From assembly GCA_038751365.1 (NCBI GenBank), contig JBCDGH010000013.1, forward strand, positions 1 through 30,229: a stretch of DNA of 30,229 bases, in the 5' to 3' direction. Made by a program: the position numbers and the translations under genes. Shown here one piece after another: positions 7,719 to 16,152 of this stretch. Positions within the stretch are counted from its first letter, which is position 1, and each line of letters opens with the position of its first letter. Under the pieces are notes generated by a model. The model did not search any database. It had not been told where the DNA came from and saw only the letters and a program-made list of their open reading frames with translations. Origin of the DNA: JBCDGH01 sp038751365 (GTDB lineage: Bacteria; Patescibacteriota; JACMRA01).

Positions 7719-9311
7719 ATGGGTAGATTATTGGCTGGTAAACTAATTTCTAGATTCTTAGTAACTATAGCAGTTTTTACTTTGATCATTATTAGTGTGG
7801 TTTCGAATATACAAGCCCAGGCTAATTCTAAGGACTGTATTTTTTGGATTTTCAATTGTCAGGACAAAACTGCAGATAAAGCCATAAATGATATCTTTGT
7901 GGATATTGGTCTGGAGGAAACCAAGAACTTATCGGATCAACAAAAAGATGAAATTAGGCAGATGTTACGTTCCTCTGATAAGCAGACTGTAGAACAGGGT
8001 TTTGAAGAACTGTTTAATCTGACAGTTAAGGAAGATTACAACTTATACATCAAAGGCAGAGCTACTAAAGAAAACACCGATAGATTAAGAAAATTCTACA
8101 ACGGCATAAGCAGTGCAAGAAGACCTATTGAGCGGGAGTGGTCACCGATGGTGAACTCCTGGGGTATGTTAAACAATGGAGTAAGTTTTGGATCCTTTAT
8201 TGTCTCCAATCTGTTTTTAGATATTCAAACTCAACTACCTGATGTTTTTGGTAAATTTGATTATACAGATACTAGTACTTCAACTTCGGATAAAGCTACT
8301 CAAGCCCTTAGTTTAAATACCGGAGGCCCCTTAAAGCTAAACGGCATTGCTACAGTTAATCTAAATCAGATCTACTACCAACTTTTGATATTGGTAATAC
8401 CTCTTTTCGGACTATATTTGCTAGTAAAGTACGCAACTTTAGGTTGGTACGAGTGGCAAGTCCTAGCTAAGATGATCTCAGGAGTCCTAGCCTTTTACGT
8501 TTTCATTGTAATTGCCCCAAATCTAGTTTCAGTCTCTACCCTCTTTACCAATACAGCTACTTTAGCCATGCAACAGAGCTTTACCAGTAGTAATGTGGTT
8601 AGTGAGTGTGAAAACGATCGCACCTTACTTTGTGCCTATCGGGCTTCCTTTAGTGCTCAAGCTAACAAAGAAGCTATCTTTGCTAGAGCAGACCAGTTCT
8701 ATACTTTTGAAGAAGATAGTATTAAGGCCGTTTCTAATTTATCTTCCGAGATATTTACAAATTTTATTCCGCTTTTACTCTATACCCTGAACGTAATATT
8801 TGGCCTGCTAGTGCTAATGCTCTGGAAAGGTTCAGTCTTGTTCTTACTAGTGAACATGATCTTCATGGTCTTATTATTACCCTTTGCTCTATTGAATCCA
8901 GTTTGGAGACTAAATTGGTTTAACAAAATGATTAAGCTTCAAATAACTGTGTTTGCTTTTACCTTGTGCTTTAATTTAGCTACTCAGCTTGTGTTGTCTC
9001 TTTCAACCAATAGCTTTGCTTTTTGGACAATAAGTTTAGTCTTTTTAGTAGCTAGCTTCTTGATCTTCCAAGCTATGCCGATGATCAACGAAATCTTTAA
9101 TATTAATCTTAGACTGAAACTAAATCCAGAAACTAGCAGTAGAAACTTAATTGAATCAGCAGCTGAGAAAATTAAAAGTAGTTCGGGCTATAATCGTGCT
9201 CGAAGAGCTGTTAGGGGTAAACTGGGCAATACAAAAATATACAAAAAAGCTCACAGAGCTAAAGAGTTTGTGCAAAACTTTGGTCTGAAAAAGTCCCCTA
9301 GAAAAAAGTAA
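7719..9311 (+). CDS. VirB6/TrbL-like polytopic membrane protein
   Basis: Likely the inner channel component of the T4SS. It begins with a signal-peptide-like segment (about residues 12-34, ending IQAQA), then a soluble, charged, presumably extracytoplasmic domain to about residue 210. Roughly six membrane helices follow at about 217-238, 250-270, 348-368, 370-391, 409-428 and 433-455, and the tail is strongly basic (many Lys/Arg after 475). An extra loop with two Cys (SECENDRTLLCAYR) lies between TM2 and TM3. The large TM domain with a long soluble N-terminus is typical of TrbL/VirB6 proteins. It starts 15 bases after the preceding gene and has no Shine-Dalgarno sequence. Confidence 0.65.
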   Translation: MGRLLAGKLISRFLVTIAVFTLIIISVVSNIQAQANSKDCIFWIFNCQDKTADKAINDIFVDIGLEETKNLSDQQKDEIRQMLRSSDKQTVEQGFEELFNLTVKEDYNLYIKGRATKENTDRLRKFYNGISSARRPIEREWSPMVNSWGMLNNGVSFGSFIVSNLFLDIQTQLPDVFGKFDYTDTSTSTSDKATQALSLNTGGPLKLNGIATVNLNQIYYQLLILVIPLFGLYLLVKYATLGWYEWQVLAKMISGVLAFYVFIVIAPNLVSVSTLFTNTATLAMQQSFTSSNVVSECENDRTLLCAYRASFSAQANKEAIFARADQFYTFEEDSIKAVSNLSSEIFTNFIPLLLYTLNVIFGLLVLMLWKGSVLFLLVNMIFMVLLLPFALLNPVWRLNWFNKMIKLQITVFAFTLCFNLATQLVLSLSTNSFAFWTISLVFLVASFLIFQAMPMINEIFNINLRLKLNPETSSRNLIESAAEKIKSSSGYNRARRAVRGKLGNTKIYKKAHRAKEFVQNFGLKKSPRKK

Positions 9312-9321
9312 TTGCTAATTT

Positions 9322-10083
9322 ATGCCGGAAATGAACAAGTCAATTGATATTAATTTTAAAGTAGGAGTTTCTCAGTGGATTTTAGCTCAGCCCTTGTGTT
9401 ACCCTCTACTAGTATCCTGTGTCTGTTTTCTAGCTATCGGCTGGCTTTTTGGTGTTTCAGGATTAGTAATAGCTAGCTTAATTTGTGGTTTAATCACAGG
9501 CATAGTAGTTTTAACTGGGATTGAGAGTAAAGGAGTAACTTTATTATCATTAATCAGGTCATTTTTAGACTATCAACTATCTAAAAAAATCTTACTAAAA
9601 AAAGATATTCATCAAAAAACTCAAAGAGTTCACAATAACTGTGTAGTAACCAAAAACTATTTGTATAACCAAGCTAAAATTAGCTCTCAAGAATTTAGTG
9701 ACATAGTAGACAAAGACTTATTTGAAAAAGATCTAGAATCTTTAGTAAATATTGCTACTAAAGATAATCTAACCTACACCATTAAAACTGAACTGACTAA
9801 GATGCAGAAGCAAGATATTAAAGAGTATCTAGAGCATATTAGACGAGATACTCCAGAACGACTAAACGGAGCCTACTTAGCTTTCGCTCAAGACTTGAAT
9901 AAGCTAGTAGAGTGCGGAGAGTTTAATCAGGTCAAATCAGAGATTAACTTAGCTTTACCCGCTGATAGAGCCGAAAATTTAAACTTACAAACTAAGACTT
10001 TAAATAACGAATTGCAATTACTGAAAAACAAAACTAATCACGGCAGAATTTCTATCAAACAAAACAAACTAAAACTAAGCTAA
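9322..10083 (+). CDS. PrgI/VirB3-like T4SS membrane protein
   Basis: A 253-aa protein with two adjacent hydrophobic helices near the N-terminus (about residues 26-66), then a ...SLIRSFLDYQLSKK... stretch and a long charged, helical cytoplasmic C-terminus. Small two-TM PrgI/VirB3 proteins sit directly before VirB4 ATPases in Gram-positive-style secretion operons, and that is this gene's position. The C-terminal extension of about 170 residues is longer than in ordinary PrgI proteins and may be specific to this lineage. It starts 10 bases after the VirB6-like gene. The family assignment comes from layout and context, not from a distinctive motif. Confidence 0.5.
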   Translation: MPEMNKSIDINFKVGVSQWILAQPLCYPLLVSCVCFLAIGWLFGVSGLVIASLICGLITGIVVLTGIESKGVTLLSLIRSFLDYQLSKKILLKKDIHQKTQRVHNNCVVTKNYLYNQAKISSQEFSDIVDKDLFEKDLESLVNIATKDNLTYTIKTELTKMQKQDIKEYLEHIRRDTPERLNGAYLAFAQDLNKLVECGEFNQVKSEINLALPADRAENLNLQTKTLNNELQLLKNKTNHGRISIKQNKLKLS

Positions 10084-10103
10084 GTCTTTTACAGTATTGA
10101 GAT

Positions 10104-11885
10104 ATGCCCAAACACACACCTACACAAAATTTAGTCACTGACCTACTTAGCAAAGTCAAAAACTATATTTTACCTACTAATCAAGTTATCATAAACAAAA
10201 AGGACAATCTAGAGTTAATCCCGGTAAAGGAAAAAGGTTTAAATTCCCTAATTGAGTATAATGAGAGTTATTTTGTAGAAAACAGCGAGCACAGAAGAGT
10301 GTTTGCTTTTGCTGATTTCTTTGGAGACTACTTAGACTCAAACTTTTTTTCAGACTGTTTAACTGCAAACTTAAAGGTCAGTATTACTTTTAAGTATCAG
10401 GTCACCGACAAGCTAAAATCTAAAAGAAAGTTACAAGGTATTATTGATGACTTATCTAAGTCATCTAGCGGAGAATTCTCCAATAGCATCATGGCTACCC
10501 TATCAAATGATAAGCTAGAGAAAATGCACGAAACAGTGGAAGAAGCCAAGCAGTTAATCAGTACTAAAAGGCTCTTAGACTTTATCCTACTAATTACTTT
10601 ATCTTCACCTGATTTAGATAGTCTGAGCGTGCAAACCAGTGTCTTACAAAATATTGCGGAGAATAACGGGTTTACAATCACCCCAACGGTCTTTAAACAA
10701 AAGCAGGCTAGCCTGGAAGCTGAAAAACCTAGTTGGATTTCTGGAGAATTAAGCCCCTTTAAAAAAAGACTTCTAGAATCAAATGTAGCTCCTTTAATAC
10801 CGATTAGAAGTGACATTAAGAAAGTTGAAAACAATTATATTTGGATTGGTCGAACCAGAGAAAGCAAACAGTTTTTAACTATACCTTTACAAACTAGTTC
10901 TGATGCTAATTCTCACAGTATGATTTTAGGTAGTACTAGATTTGGTAAGTCTACCCTTCTTAAAAATATGATCTTACAAGCTTGTATCCGTAATATGCAC
11001 GTGGTAGCTATTGATCCTCAAGGTGAATTGAAAGACATGGCTAGATTGCTTAAAGGAGATGTCAAAAAATGTGGTTACTCGCAAAGTTTTAAACTATTAA
11101 ATGAGAACTTAAGCCCAGAAGACAAAGAAGTCTACATTAACCTACTTACTTCCTACTTTGTTAAACTAAACCGAGAAGAGAGCCTTCGAAGTTACTACAA
11201 TGCCTGTCTATATGAGTTACTAGATACGCCTAATCCTGACTTAAGTAAGTTCAAAAAGTTAATTGAGAAAAAGGATAAAGAAAACAAGCTGAATAATCGA
11301 CTGACTGATTCCATGGCTATCATATTCAAGGGTAAGCTTGGTCAAATGTTGTCTGGCTCCCAAGAAATTGAAATTACTAACCCTTTCACAGTGTTTGATT
11401 TTTCAGAATTGCAGTCTCAAGATCACAATGACGACTTTAAATCAATGTTTCTATCTCTATTTACCTTCGTTATCTCTAAAGCTGTACATAACAGAAACCA
11501 AAAATCCTTGTTTGTACTAGATGAAGCCTATCAGATATTAGATGACGAGACTAGTAGAGAATTTGTGCTTAAAACAGTCAAAAAGATTGGTAAAATGAAT
11601 TCTAGTGTACTCTTATCAATGCAGACTCTGACTGACTACGGAGAGACCGGTAAAAACCTATGGTCTTTATGTAATTACAAGTTTTTATTCAGACAGGAAA
11701 ATACTGATTATTTAGTTAGTCATTTGAATCTTGAAGAAATTGAGACTATTAATTCCTTTAACGTAGGTGAATACTTACTAATCAATCAGAATAAAAAGAC
11801 TGTAGCTACTACTATTGATCCTAAACTTACTCCCAGGATTGAACCTTATCTAGTATACAGTAGTGGAGCGGAAAATTTGAATTAA
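10104..11885 (+). CDS. virB4: VirB4-like T4SS ATPase
   Basis: The cytoplasmic motor that powers assembly or translocation through the T4SS. The N-terminal 240 residues are the CagE/TrbE-type domain. The C-terminal motor has Walker A GSTRFGKST (about 276-284), a VVAIDPQGEL strand (300-309), and Walker B SLFVLDEAYQIL (468-479), followed by SSVLLSMQTLTDY, the usual VirB4 sensor stretch. At 593 aa it is shorter than typical proteobacterial VirB4 (about 800 aa), consistent with the reduced N-terminal half in Gram-positive/CPR forms. It follows the PrgI-like gene by 20 bases. Confidence 0.85.
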   Translation: MPKHTPTQNLVTDLLSKVKNYILPTNQVIINKKDNLELIPVKEKGLNSLIEYNESYFVENSEHRRVFAFADFFGDYLDSNFFSDCLTANLKVSITFKYQVTDKLKSKRKLQGIIDDLSKSSSGEFSNSIMATLSNDKLEKMHETVEEAKQLISTKRLLDFILLITLSSPDLDSLSVQTSVLQNIAENNGFTITPTVFKQKQASLEAEKPSWISGELSPFKKRLLESNVAPLIPIRSDIKKVENNYIWIGRTRESKQFLTIPLQTSSDANSHSMILGSTRFGKSTLLKNMILQACIRNMHVVAIDPQGELKDMARLLKGDVKKCGYSQSFKLLNENLSPEDKEVYINLLTSYFVKLNREESLRSYYNACLYELLDTPNPDLSKFKKLIEKKDKENKLNNRLTDSMAIIFKGKLGQMLSGSQEIEITNPFTVFDFSELQSQDHNDDFKSMFLSLFTFVISKAVHNRNQKSLFVLDEAYQILDDETSREFVLKTVKKIGKMNSSVLLSMQTLTDYGETGKNLWSLCNYKFLFRQENTDYLVSHLNLEEIETINSFNVGEYLLINQNKKTVATTIDPKLTPRIEPYLVYSSGAENLN

Positions 11886-11905
11886 TTGAGCTAAGAAAGA
11901 TATTT

Positions 11906-13138
11906 ATGTCAGAGTTTAGAGGTGTAGTTAGCAGTGAAGTAAACAGGTTTTTAAAGAGGCAGTTAAAGCTATTACTCCTATTTATACTAAAAATTATCAG
12001 TCCCTATATTCTAATCACAAGTATACTAGTTGTGGCTATCTTCGGTGTTGCTTTATTCCTAGGAAGACTGCAAATAGTCGAAGCCGATACTAGAGATAAA
12101 CAGTCAGTTTTAATCAACGGAGAACTCAAAGCCCAAGATAAAACGGTGGAGGTTAACGGTATTAACTACCCCCTACCCAGAGTTACTGATTTAAGTGAGA
12201 AAGACTTTTACGCTTTAATGGTACTTCGGGTAGCTGAATTTGGTAACAGACAAGATTTTGAATTAGCTGGTATGGAAGATAGTTGTAGTCTTTACCAGCA
12301 AAGAATAAGTGAATTAATCCCCAGCGGAAGTCTAGAAACTGAAACTAGAAATTTATTGGGTGAAATTAAGTACAATACAATCTTTACTTCACAGATGACT
12401 ACTTGGCTAGATAACAACAGTTGGACAGCTAGAACATATAGAATTCCGATTACCTCAACTTATGGTTATAGAAGACCTTTAGATACTAGTGGAGGTAAAA
12501 CCTCGACTTTCCACGCTGGTGTAGACTTTGGTTATTCTATAGGTACTCCTATAGTTTCTCCCTTTAATGGAGTAGTAACATACTTAGCGGATACAGTGTA
12601 TGGTAAGGTCTTAGTTATTCATCATGAATCAATAGGTATTTACACCCTTTACTTACATGTAGACAGTTTTTCTGTAGAAAAGGGGAATTACATAGTAGCC
12701 GGGCAACAAATCGCCATCTCAGGTAATACAGGCAAGTATTCTACTGGGCCACACCTACACTATCAGATCTTAAATGAATTTAAGGGTATAAATAGTAATT
12801 GGAAAGAAAACACCTTAGATCCTTTAACAAGCTACAATGAAAACCTGTTATTTATTCAGCAACCCTTTTTTGGTGCTTGCCGAATGTTGACTTATGAACA
12901 AATAGATAATGGGTTTTTCGATAAACTCCAACTCTTAAGATTGCAAAAGAAAAAACTTAGTTACAAAGACTTTAATCTGAGAGTTGATTCTTACGATCAG
13001 TTTCTAACTATGCTAGTTACTTCCCACGCTCCTAGAGCTGATACAATACCAGCTTGGAAACAAAAAGCTAAAGACTGGTTAATTCCAGCTCGGATAAACA
13101 AGGCTTATCAAACTTACTTAGACTTAAACAATTCTTAA
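11906..13138 (+). CDS. Membrane-anchored M23 (LytM) peptidase of the T4SS
   Basis: A peptidoglycan endopeptidase expected to open the wall locally for the secretion apparatus, replacing the VirB1 transglycosylase role. One membrane helix lies at about residues 21-53. A spacer domain follows, then the LytM domain: the zinc ligands H203 and D207 (HAGVD), H251 (LYLH) and the HLH motif (GPHLHYQI, H283/H285), so the catalytic set appears complete. The sequence TSTYGYRR precedes it, as usual for the family. The C-terminal 110 residues are of unknown function. No lysozyme-like domain is present. It starts 20 bases after virB4. Confidence 0.9.
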   Translation: MSEFRGVVSSEVNRFLKRQLKLLLLFILKIISPYILITSILVVAIFGVALFLGRLQIVEADTRDKQSVLINGELKAQDKTVEVNGINYPLPRVTDLSEKDFYALMVLRVAEFGNRQDFELAGMEDSCSLYQQRISELIPSGSLETETRNLLGEIKYNTIFTSQMTTWLDNNSWTARTYRIPITSTYGYRRPLDTSGGKTSTFHAGVDFGYSIGTPIVSPFNGVVTYLADTVYGKVLVIHHESIGIYTLYLHVDSFSVEKGNYIVAGQQIAISGNTGKYSTGPHLHYQILNEFKGINSNWKENTLDPLTSYNENLLFIQQPFFGACRMLTYEQIDNGFFDKLQLLRLQKKKLSYKDFNLRVDSYDQFLTMLVTSHAPRADTIPAWKQKAKDWLIPARINKAYQTYLDLNNS

Positions 13139-13192
13139 AACAGAAAACCACTATTAAAACCAAAAACCTATCAATCATTCAAACCAATCATA

Positions 13193-13408
13193 ATGCCAAA
13201 CAAGCCAATAAAAGCAGGTAGAGGAAGACCTAGAAAAAGCATAAAAAAAGTTAGAGCAAGTTTTGCCATTTCTCCAGAAATGAGAGATAAGTTAGATAAG
13301 CTTAAAAGACTTAACCAGAAGTCTCAATCGGCTATTATTGAAGCTTTGTTGCAAGAATGTGAGGATGATTTTAAGGTTAAGGGTGTGGAGAAGGATTTAG
13401 GGAATTGA
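13193..13408 (+). CDS. Small AT-hook plus ribbon-helix-helix DNA-binding protein
   Basis: A 71-aa basic protein. Residues 9-15 (GRGRPRK) match an AT-hook, which binds the minor groove of AT-rich DNA. Residues about 20-53 (VRASFAISPEMRDKLDKL and the following helix) resemble a CopG/Arc-type ribbon-helix-helix. It lies 54 bases after the peptidase as the last gene of the T4SS operon. It could be a repressor of the operon or a relaxosome-type accessory factor such as TraY/MobC analogues; the sequence cannot separate these. The tail after residue 55 is acidic. Confidence 0.6.
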   Translation: MPNKPIKAGRGRPRKSIKKVRASFAISPEMRDKLDKLKRLNQKSQSAIIEALLQECEDDFKVKGVEKDLGN

Positions 13409-13442
13409 TAAAACACTAATAAATTAGTCTTACTTCAAAACT

Positions 13443-13622
13443 TTATTGTAATCTAAAATCAATACCTAAAAGACTGGATACCCAATTAACTACCACAACA
13501 ATTAAAAACATTAGCAGGGCAAATAGACCAATATATATGTAACCGGTAAAATATATCGGTGAATTATTGACTATGTTATATATCACGGGAAATCTTCTCT
13601 TAAATTGTTTACCTAGATCCAT
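13443..13622 (-). CDS. Tiny single-TM membrane protein, 59 aa
   Basis: A short frame starting ATG at 13622 and ending TAA at 13443. The product begins MDLGKQFKRRFP, a positively charged cytoplasmic start, followed by polar residues and one long hydrophobic helix (about 27-50, containing GLFALLMFLIVVVVNW). The positive-inside layout and uninterrupted frame make it a likely small membrane protein. Its family is unknown. It lies in the gap between the T4SS operon and the isochorismatase-fold gene, convergent with the former. About 160 bases of G-rich plus strand (C-rich minus strand) lie upstream, with no clear promoter. Confidence 0.5.
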   Translation of the reverse strand: MDLGKQFKRRFPVIYNIVNNSPIYFTGYIYIGLFALLMFLIVVVVNWVSSLLGIDFRLQ

Positions 13623-13780
13623 ACCTTATATTTAAAATGTATATTTTGATTTTGTATAGGCTTGGGATTTGGTGGGGTAAATAATCTAATTTTGCGATAG
13701 TTTAGTTCTTGTCTTGATTTGGCTAATTTAGATTTGGTAGGAGTATGGGAGATTGACTTGCCCACTAATTTTTAAATTAT

Positions 13781-14356
13781 TTAAAATTGAATTTCTTCAA
13801 CATCTAGAACTTGAGAGAATTTTGAAAGTTGTTTGACTGCACTGTTATGGTCTTCATCATTGGCAGCTGCACAAGCATCTTTTGCTATAGTAATACCGTA
13901 GTTCAGATCGTGGGCGTTAAAAGCACTTGCTAGAACTGCTAGGTCAGTAGAAACACCAGCTAATATCAGACTGTTAATACCTTCATCTTTTAAGAATTCA
14001 GTAAACTCAGTACTTGAGAAGATACTAATTCTACTTTTAGAGAATTCTTTATCTTCAGATTGTACAGCTAAATCAGAAATGGTTTCTGTTGACCAGGTAT
14101 TAGCCTTTAAGACTCCAAACTTTTCTGCTGAAGCAAATAGTAAAGACTTATTAGGTCTATTACTATAATTTACATCAAATTGTATATTTACTCTTAAAAT
14201 CCTACAAGATTTATCTCTTGCACTATGAATCAGCGAATTGACCTGATCTAGAGTATGGTGACGTTCGATGTACTCAGCGTAACCTTTTGCAGCTAACTTT
14301 CCTTCTGGATGTACGATCTCGTTAATGAAATCAACTAGTACTAATGCTTTGTTCAT
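13781..14356 (-). CDS. Isochorismatase-fold hydrolase lacking the Cys nucleophile
   Basis: An isochorismatase/nicotinamidase superfamily protein of normal length (191 aa). The Asp of the triad is at VLVDF (D9). The Lys is K107 in SKSRISIFSSTEF, which matches the usual K-x3-S-x-F-x2-T pattern. The nucleophile motif, normally G-V-x-T-D-x-C-V, reads GVSTDLAV, so Ala140 replaces Cys. True isochorismatases such as PhzD and EntB also lack the Cys, so the protein may act by that chemistry, may bind a ligand only, or may be inactive. No siderophore or phenazine genes are nearby. It diverges from the ADP-ribose pyrophosphatase-like Nudix gene, which might hint at a link to NAD metabolism, but that is speculative. 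Confidence 0.8.
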   Translation of the reverse strand: MNKALVLVDFINEIVHPEGKLAAKGYAEYIERHHTLDQVNSLIHSARDKSCRILRVNIQFDVNYSNRPNKSLLFASAEKFGVLKANTWSTETISDLAVQSEDKEFSKSRISIFSSTEFTEFLKDEGINSLILAGVSTDLAVLASAFNAHDLNYGITIAKDACAAANDEDHNSAVKQLSKFSQVLDVEEIQF

Positions 14357-14551
14357 ATTATTTACTTAAATATCTTATTCTGTTTATGAAGAGATACTAA
14401 ATTATACCTATCATATTTGCAATCTTTCAATTACAACTTTAAGTTTATCAATAAATTACCAATTATCTCATGAGTAAAACTAATTTTAAGCTAAAAACTT
14501 TACATAAAATGTACATGCCGGCAATGGACAGGGTTAAATAAGAATTATTGT

Positions 14552-15112
14552 ATGTGTCAAGGAAAATACAGCTTTCAAAAATCTGAACAAATTACTACTG
14601 GTTATTTTAAGATTTACAAAGATACTTACAAATACGATCAGAAAGAAGATAGAATTTTTCATGTCCTTGAGACTGCAGATGTAGCTTTAGTACTTGCTCT
14701 AGACAAGGATAAACAAGTAATACTAGTAAAACAATTTAGAGCTGGGCCAAAAATTGAGACTTTAGAACTTCCAGCTGGAAAAGTTGATGAGGGAGAAGAA
14801 CCATTAAACTCAGCTAAAAGAGAACTATTAGAAGAAACAGGTTATACTGGAGAATTAGAATATGTAGGTAGTTATTACAAAAGTCCAAGTAATACTGGTA
14901 AATATCATGTCTATTTCTGCAATAAAGCTAAAAAAATACAAGATCAACAATTAACTGAGTACGAACAAGGATTAGAAGTTGTATTGATTCCTTTACATGA
15001 ATACCTTGAAATGATAAATGATACACAAAATCATCAAGTAACTGCAGCTGTGTTTATGATCTTATATAGGAAGAGGTTAGATGTATGCCCGACTGCTACA
15101 GTTGAAAAATAA
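14552..15112 (+). CDS. ADP-ribose pyrophosphatase-like Nudix hydrolase
   Basis: Likely hydrolyses ADP-ribose or a related ADP-sugar to AMP and the sugar phosphate. The Nudix box at about residues 76-98 is canonical: GKVDEGE, then RELLEETGY. The preceding LELPAGK and the downstream YYKSPSNTG are features of the ADPRase (NudF) subfamily, and 186 aa is the usual size. The ATG at 14552 has no Shine-Dalgarno sequence. The 3' end meets the terminator of the opposing glycan operon. Family certain, subfamily likely. Confidence 0.85.
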   Translation: MCQGKYSFQKSEQITTGYFKIYKDTYKYDQKEDRIFHVLETADVALVLALDKDKQVILVKQFRAGPKIETLELPAGKVDEGEEPLNSAKRELLEETGYTGELEYVGSYYKSPSNTGKYHVYFCNKAKKIQDQQLTEYEQGLEVVLIPLHEYLEMINDTQNHQVTAAVFMILYRKRLDVCPTATVEK

Positions 15113-15114
15113 AA

Positions 15115-15137
15115 GAATCTAAACATTGTTTAGATTC
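15115..15137 (-). terminator. Rho-independent terminator of the glycan operon
   Basis: A perfect 10-bp stem (GAATCTAAAC against GTTTAGATTC) with a 3-nt loop. Read on the minus strand it is followed by TTTTATTTTT, so it terminates the minus-strand operon just after the stop at 15165. On the plus strand there is no T-tract. Confidence 0.75.
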
Positions 15138-15164
15138 AAGTAAGTACAGATGCTACTTCAGCAG

Positions 15165-16061
15165 TTATTGTAGTAACCTTGTGAGAATATTCGAATAAGG
15201 TTTTAGGTTTGTATTCAAGTCGAATACTAACTCAGTTTTGCATAGGATTGCTAAAAAGTTAGAGAAAAGAATTGATGAATACATATAGCTTAAACCTTTT
15301 GATTTACCCCCGGATAAATATCTTTCAGTTTTTTCAAAATATTTATTAATATCTAAGTAGTGTTTGGTTGCGCTGTTATTAACTATTAATGAAGTACTAA
15401 GTATTTTCCCCGAATTATGCACTAGTTGAACATTGCTATCACCCTGAAAATCCAAAAACATATTTGTTGAACTTACATACTTTTTACAAGCTACTGTAAA
15501 TTCTTTCACCAAATTCAGTAACCCATTGTCTTCAAGAATATTATCAAATATATTTAATAAATCGATGTAGTTGTATTCTTTTAGTAAAACTAGTAAATCA
15601 TTTACAGAAGCTGACTTATTAAGAGACAATTTTAAACCTTTAAGTAAAAGTGGATTGATTTTATTCGAACAATCTCTTAGTTTGTCAGGAAAAGTAAAAG
15701 AAACTGATTTCTGAAAATTTGTCTGTATAAAACTATGTTCATAGAAATCATGATAAGGCTCAATGTAAACCAGAGCATCAGTTGAGCCAAATCTTAGCTT
15801 ATTTATAGTTGCACCAATAAACTTAATTTCTAGACTTGTATTCTCAGTAACATGTGCATATTTGAAGGTCTGTTTACCTAAATCTTGGTGTTTACTTAAA
15901 AAAGGTTTTGAGTATTGGGTGTCTCCTTTTAATGCTTTAACTACACATAAGTTATTTTGATCCTCGCAAATGTATACAATTCTGTGACCACCTTTAACTT
16001 TTCTCAAAACTTCAAAGTTTTTATTAAGATAGTCTATAAAAGCTGATTCAAACTTATCCAA
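15165..16061 (-). CDS. Unknown protein, possible degenerate kinase fold
   Basis: The last gene of the glycan operon. No family is certain. The N-terminus reads like a kinase N-lobe: a glycine turn (KGGHR, about 23-27) followed by a strand with a Lys (CVVKAL, K42), and a hinge-like strand ALVYIEPY (96-103). Near residues 204-219, DFQGDSNVQLV followed by NSGKI resembles the catalytic loop and following strand of aminoglycoside-phosphotransferase-like kinases (usually HGDxxxxN...G). The His is missing and no clear DFG-like Asp follows. It may be a small-molecule or sugar kinase, or an inactive relative. The gene lies about 90 bases after the upstream glycosyltransferase. Confidence 0.55.
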   Translation of the reverse strand: MDKFESAFIDYLNKNFEVLRKVKGGHRIVYICEDQNNLCVVKALKGDTQYSKPFLSKHQDLGKQTFKYAHVTENTSLEIKFIGATINKLRFGSTDALVYIEPYHDFYEHSFIQTNFQKSVSFTFPDKLRDCSNKINPLLLKGLKLSLNKSASVNDLLVLLKEYNYIDLLNIFDNILEDNGLLNLVKEFTVACKKYVSSTNMFLDFQGDSNVQLVHNSGKILSTSLIVNNSATKHYLDINKYFEKTERYLSGGKSKGLSYMYSSILFSNFLAILCKTELVFDLNTNLKPYSNILTRLLQ

Positions 16062-16152
16062 ACTATACTCCTAAGGTTTTTCAACTTGCCAAGTTAATTA
16101 ACAGTAATAATTAAAATCAAGTCAACAAAAAATAAATGTATAATGACCACTA

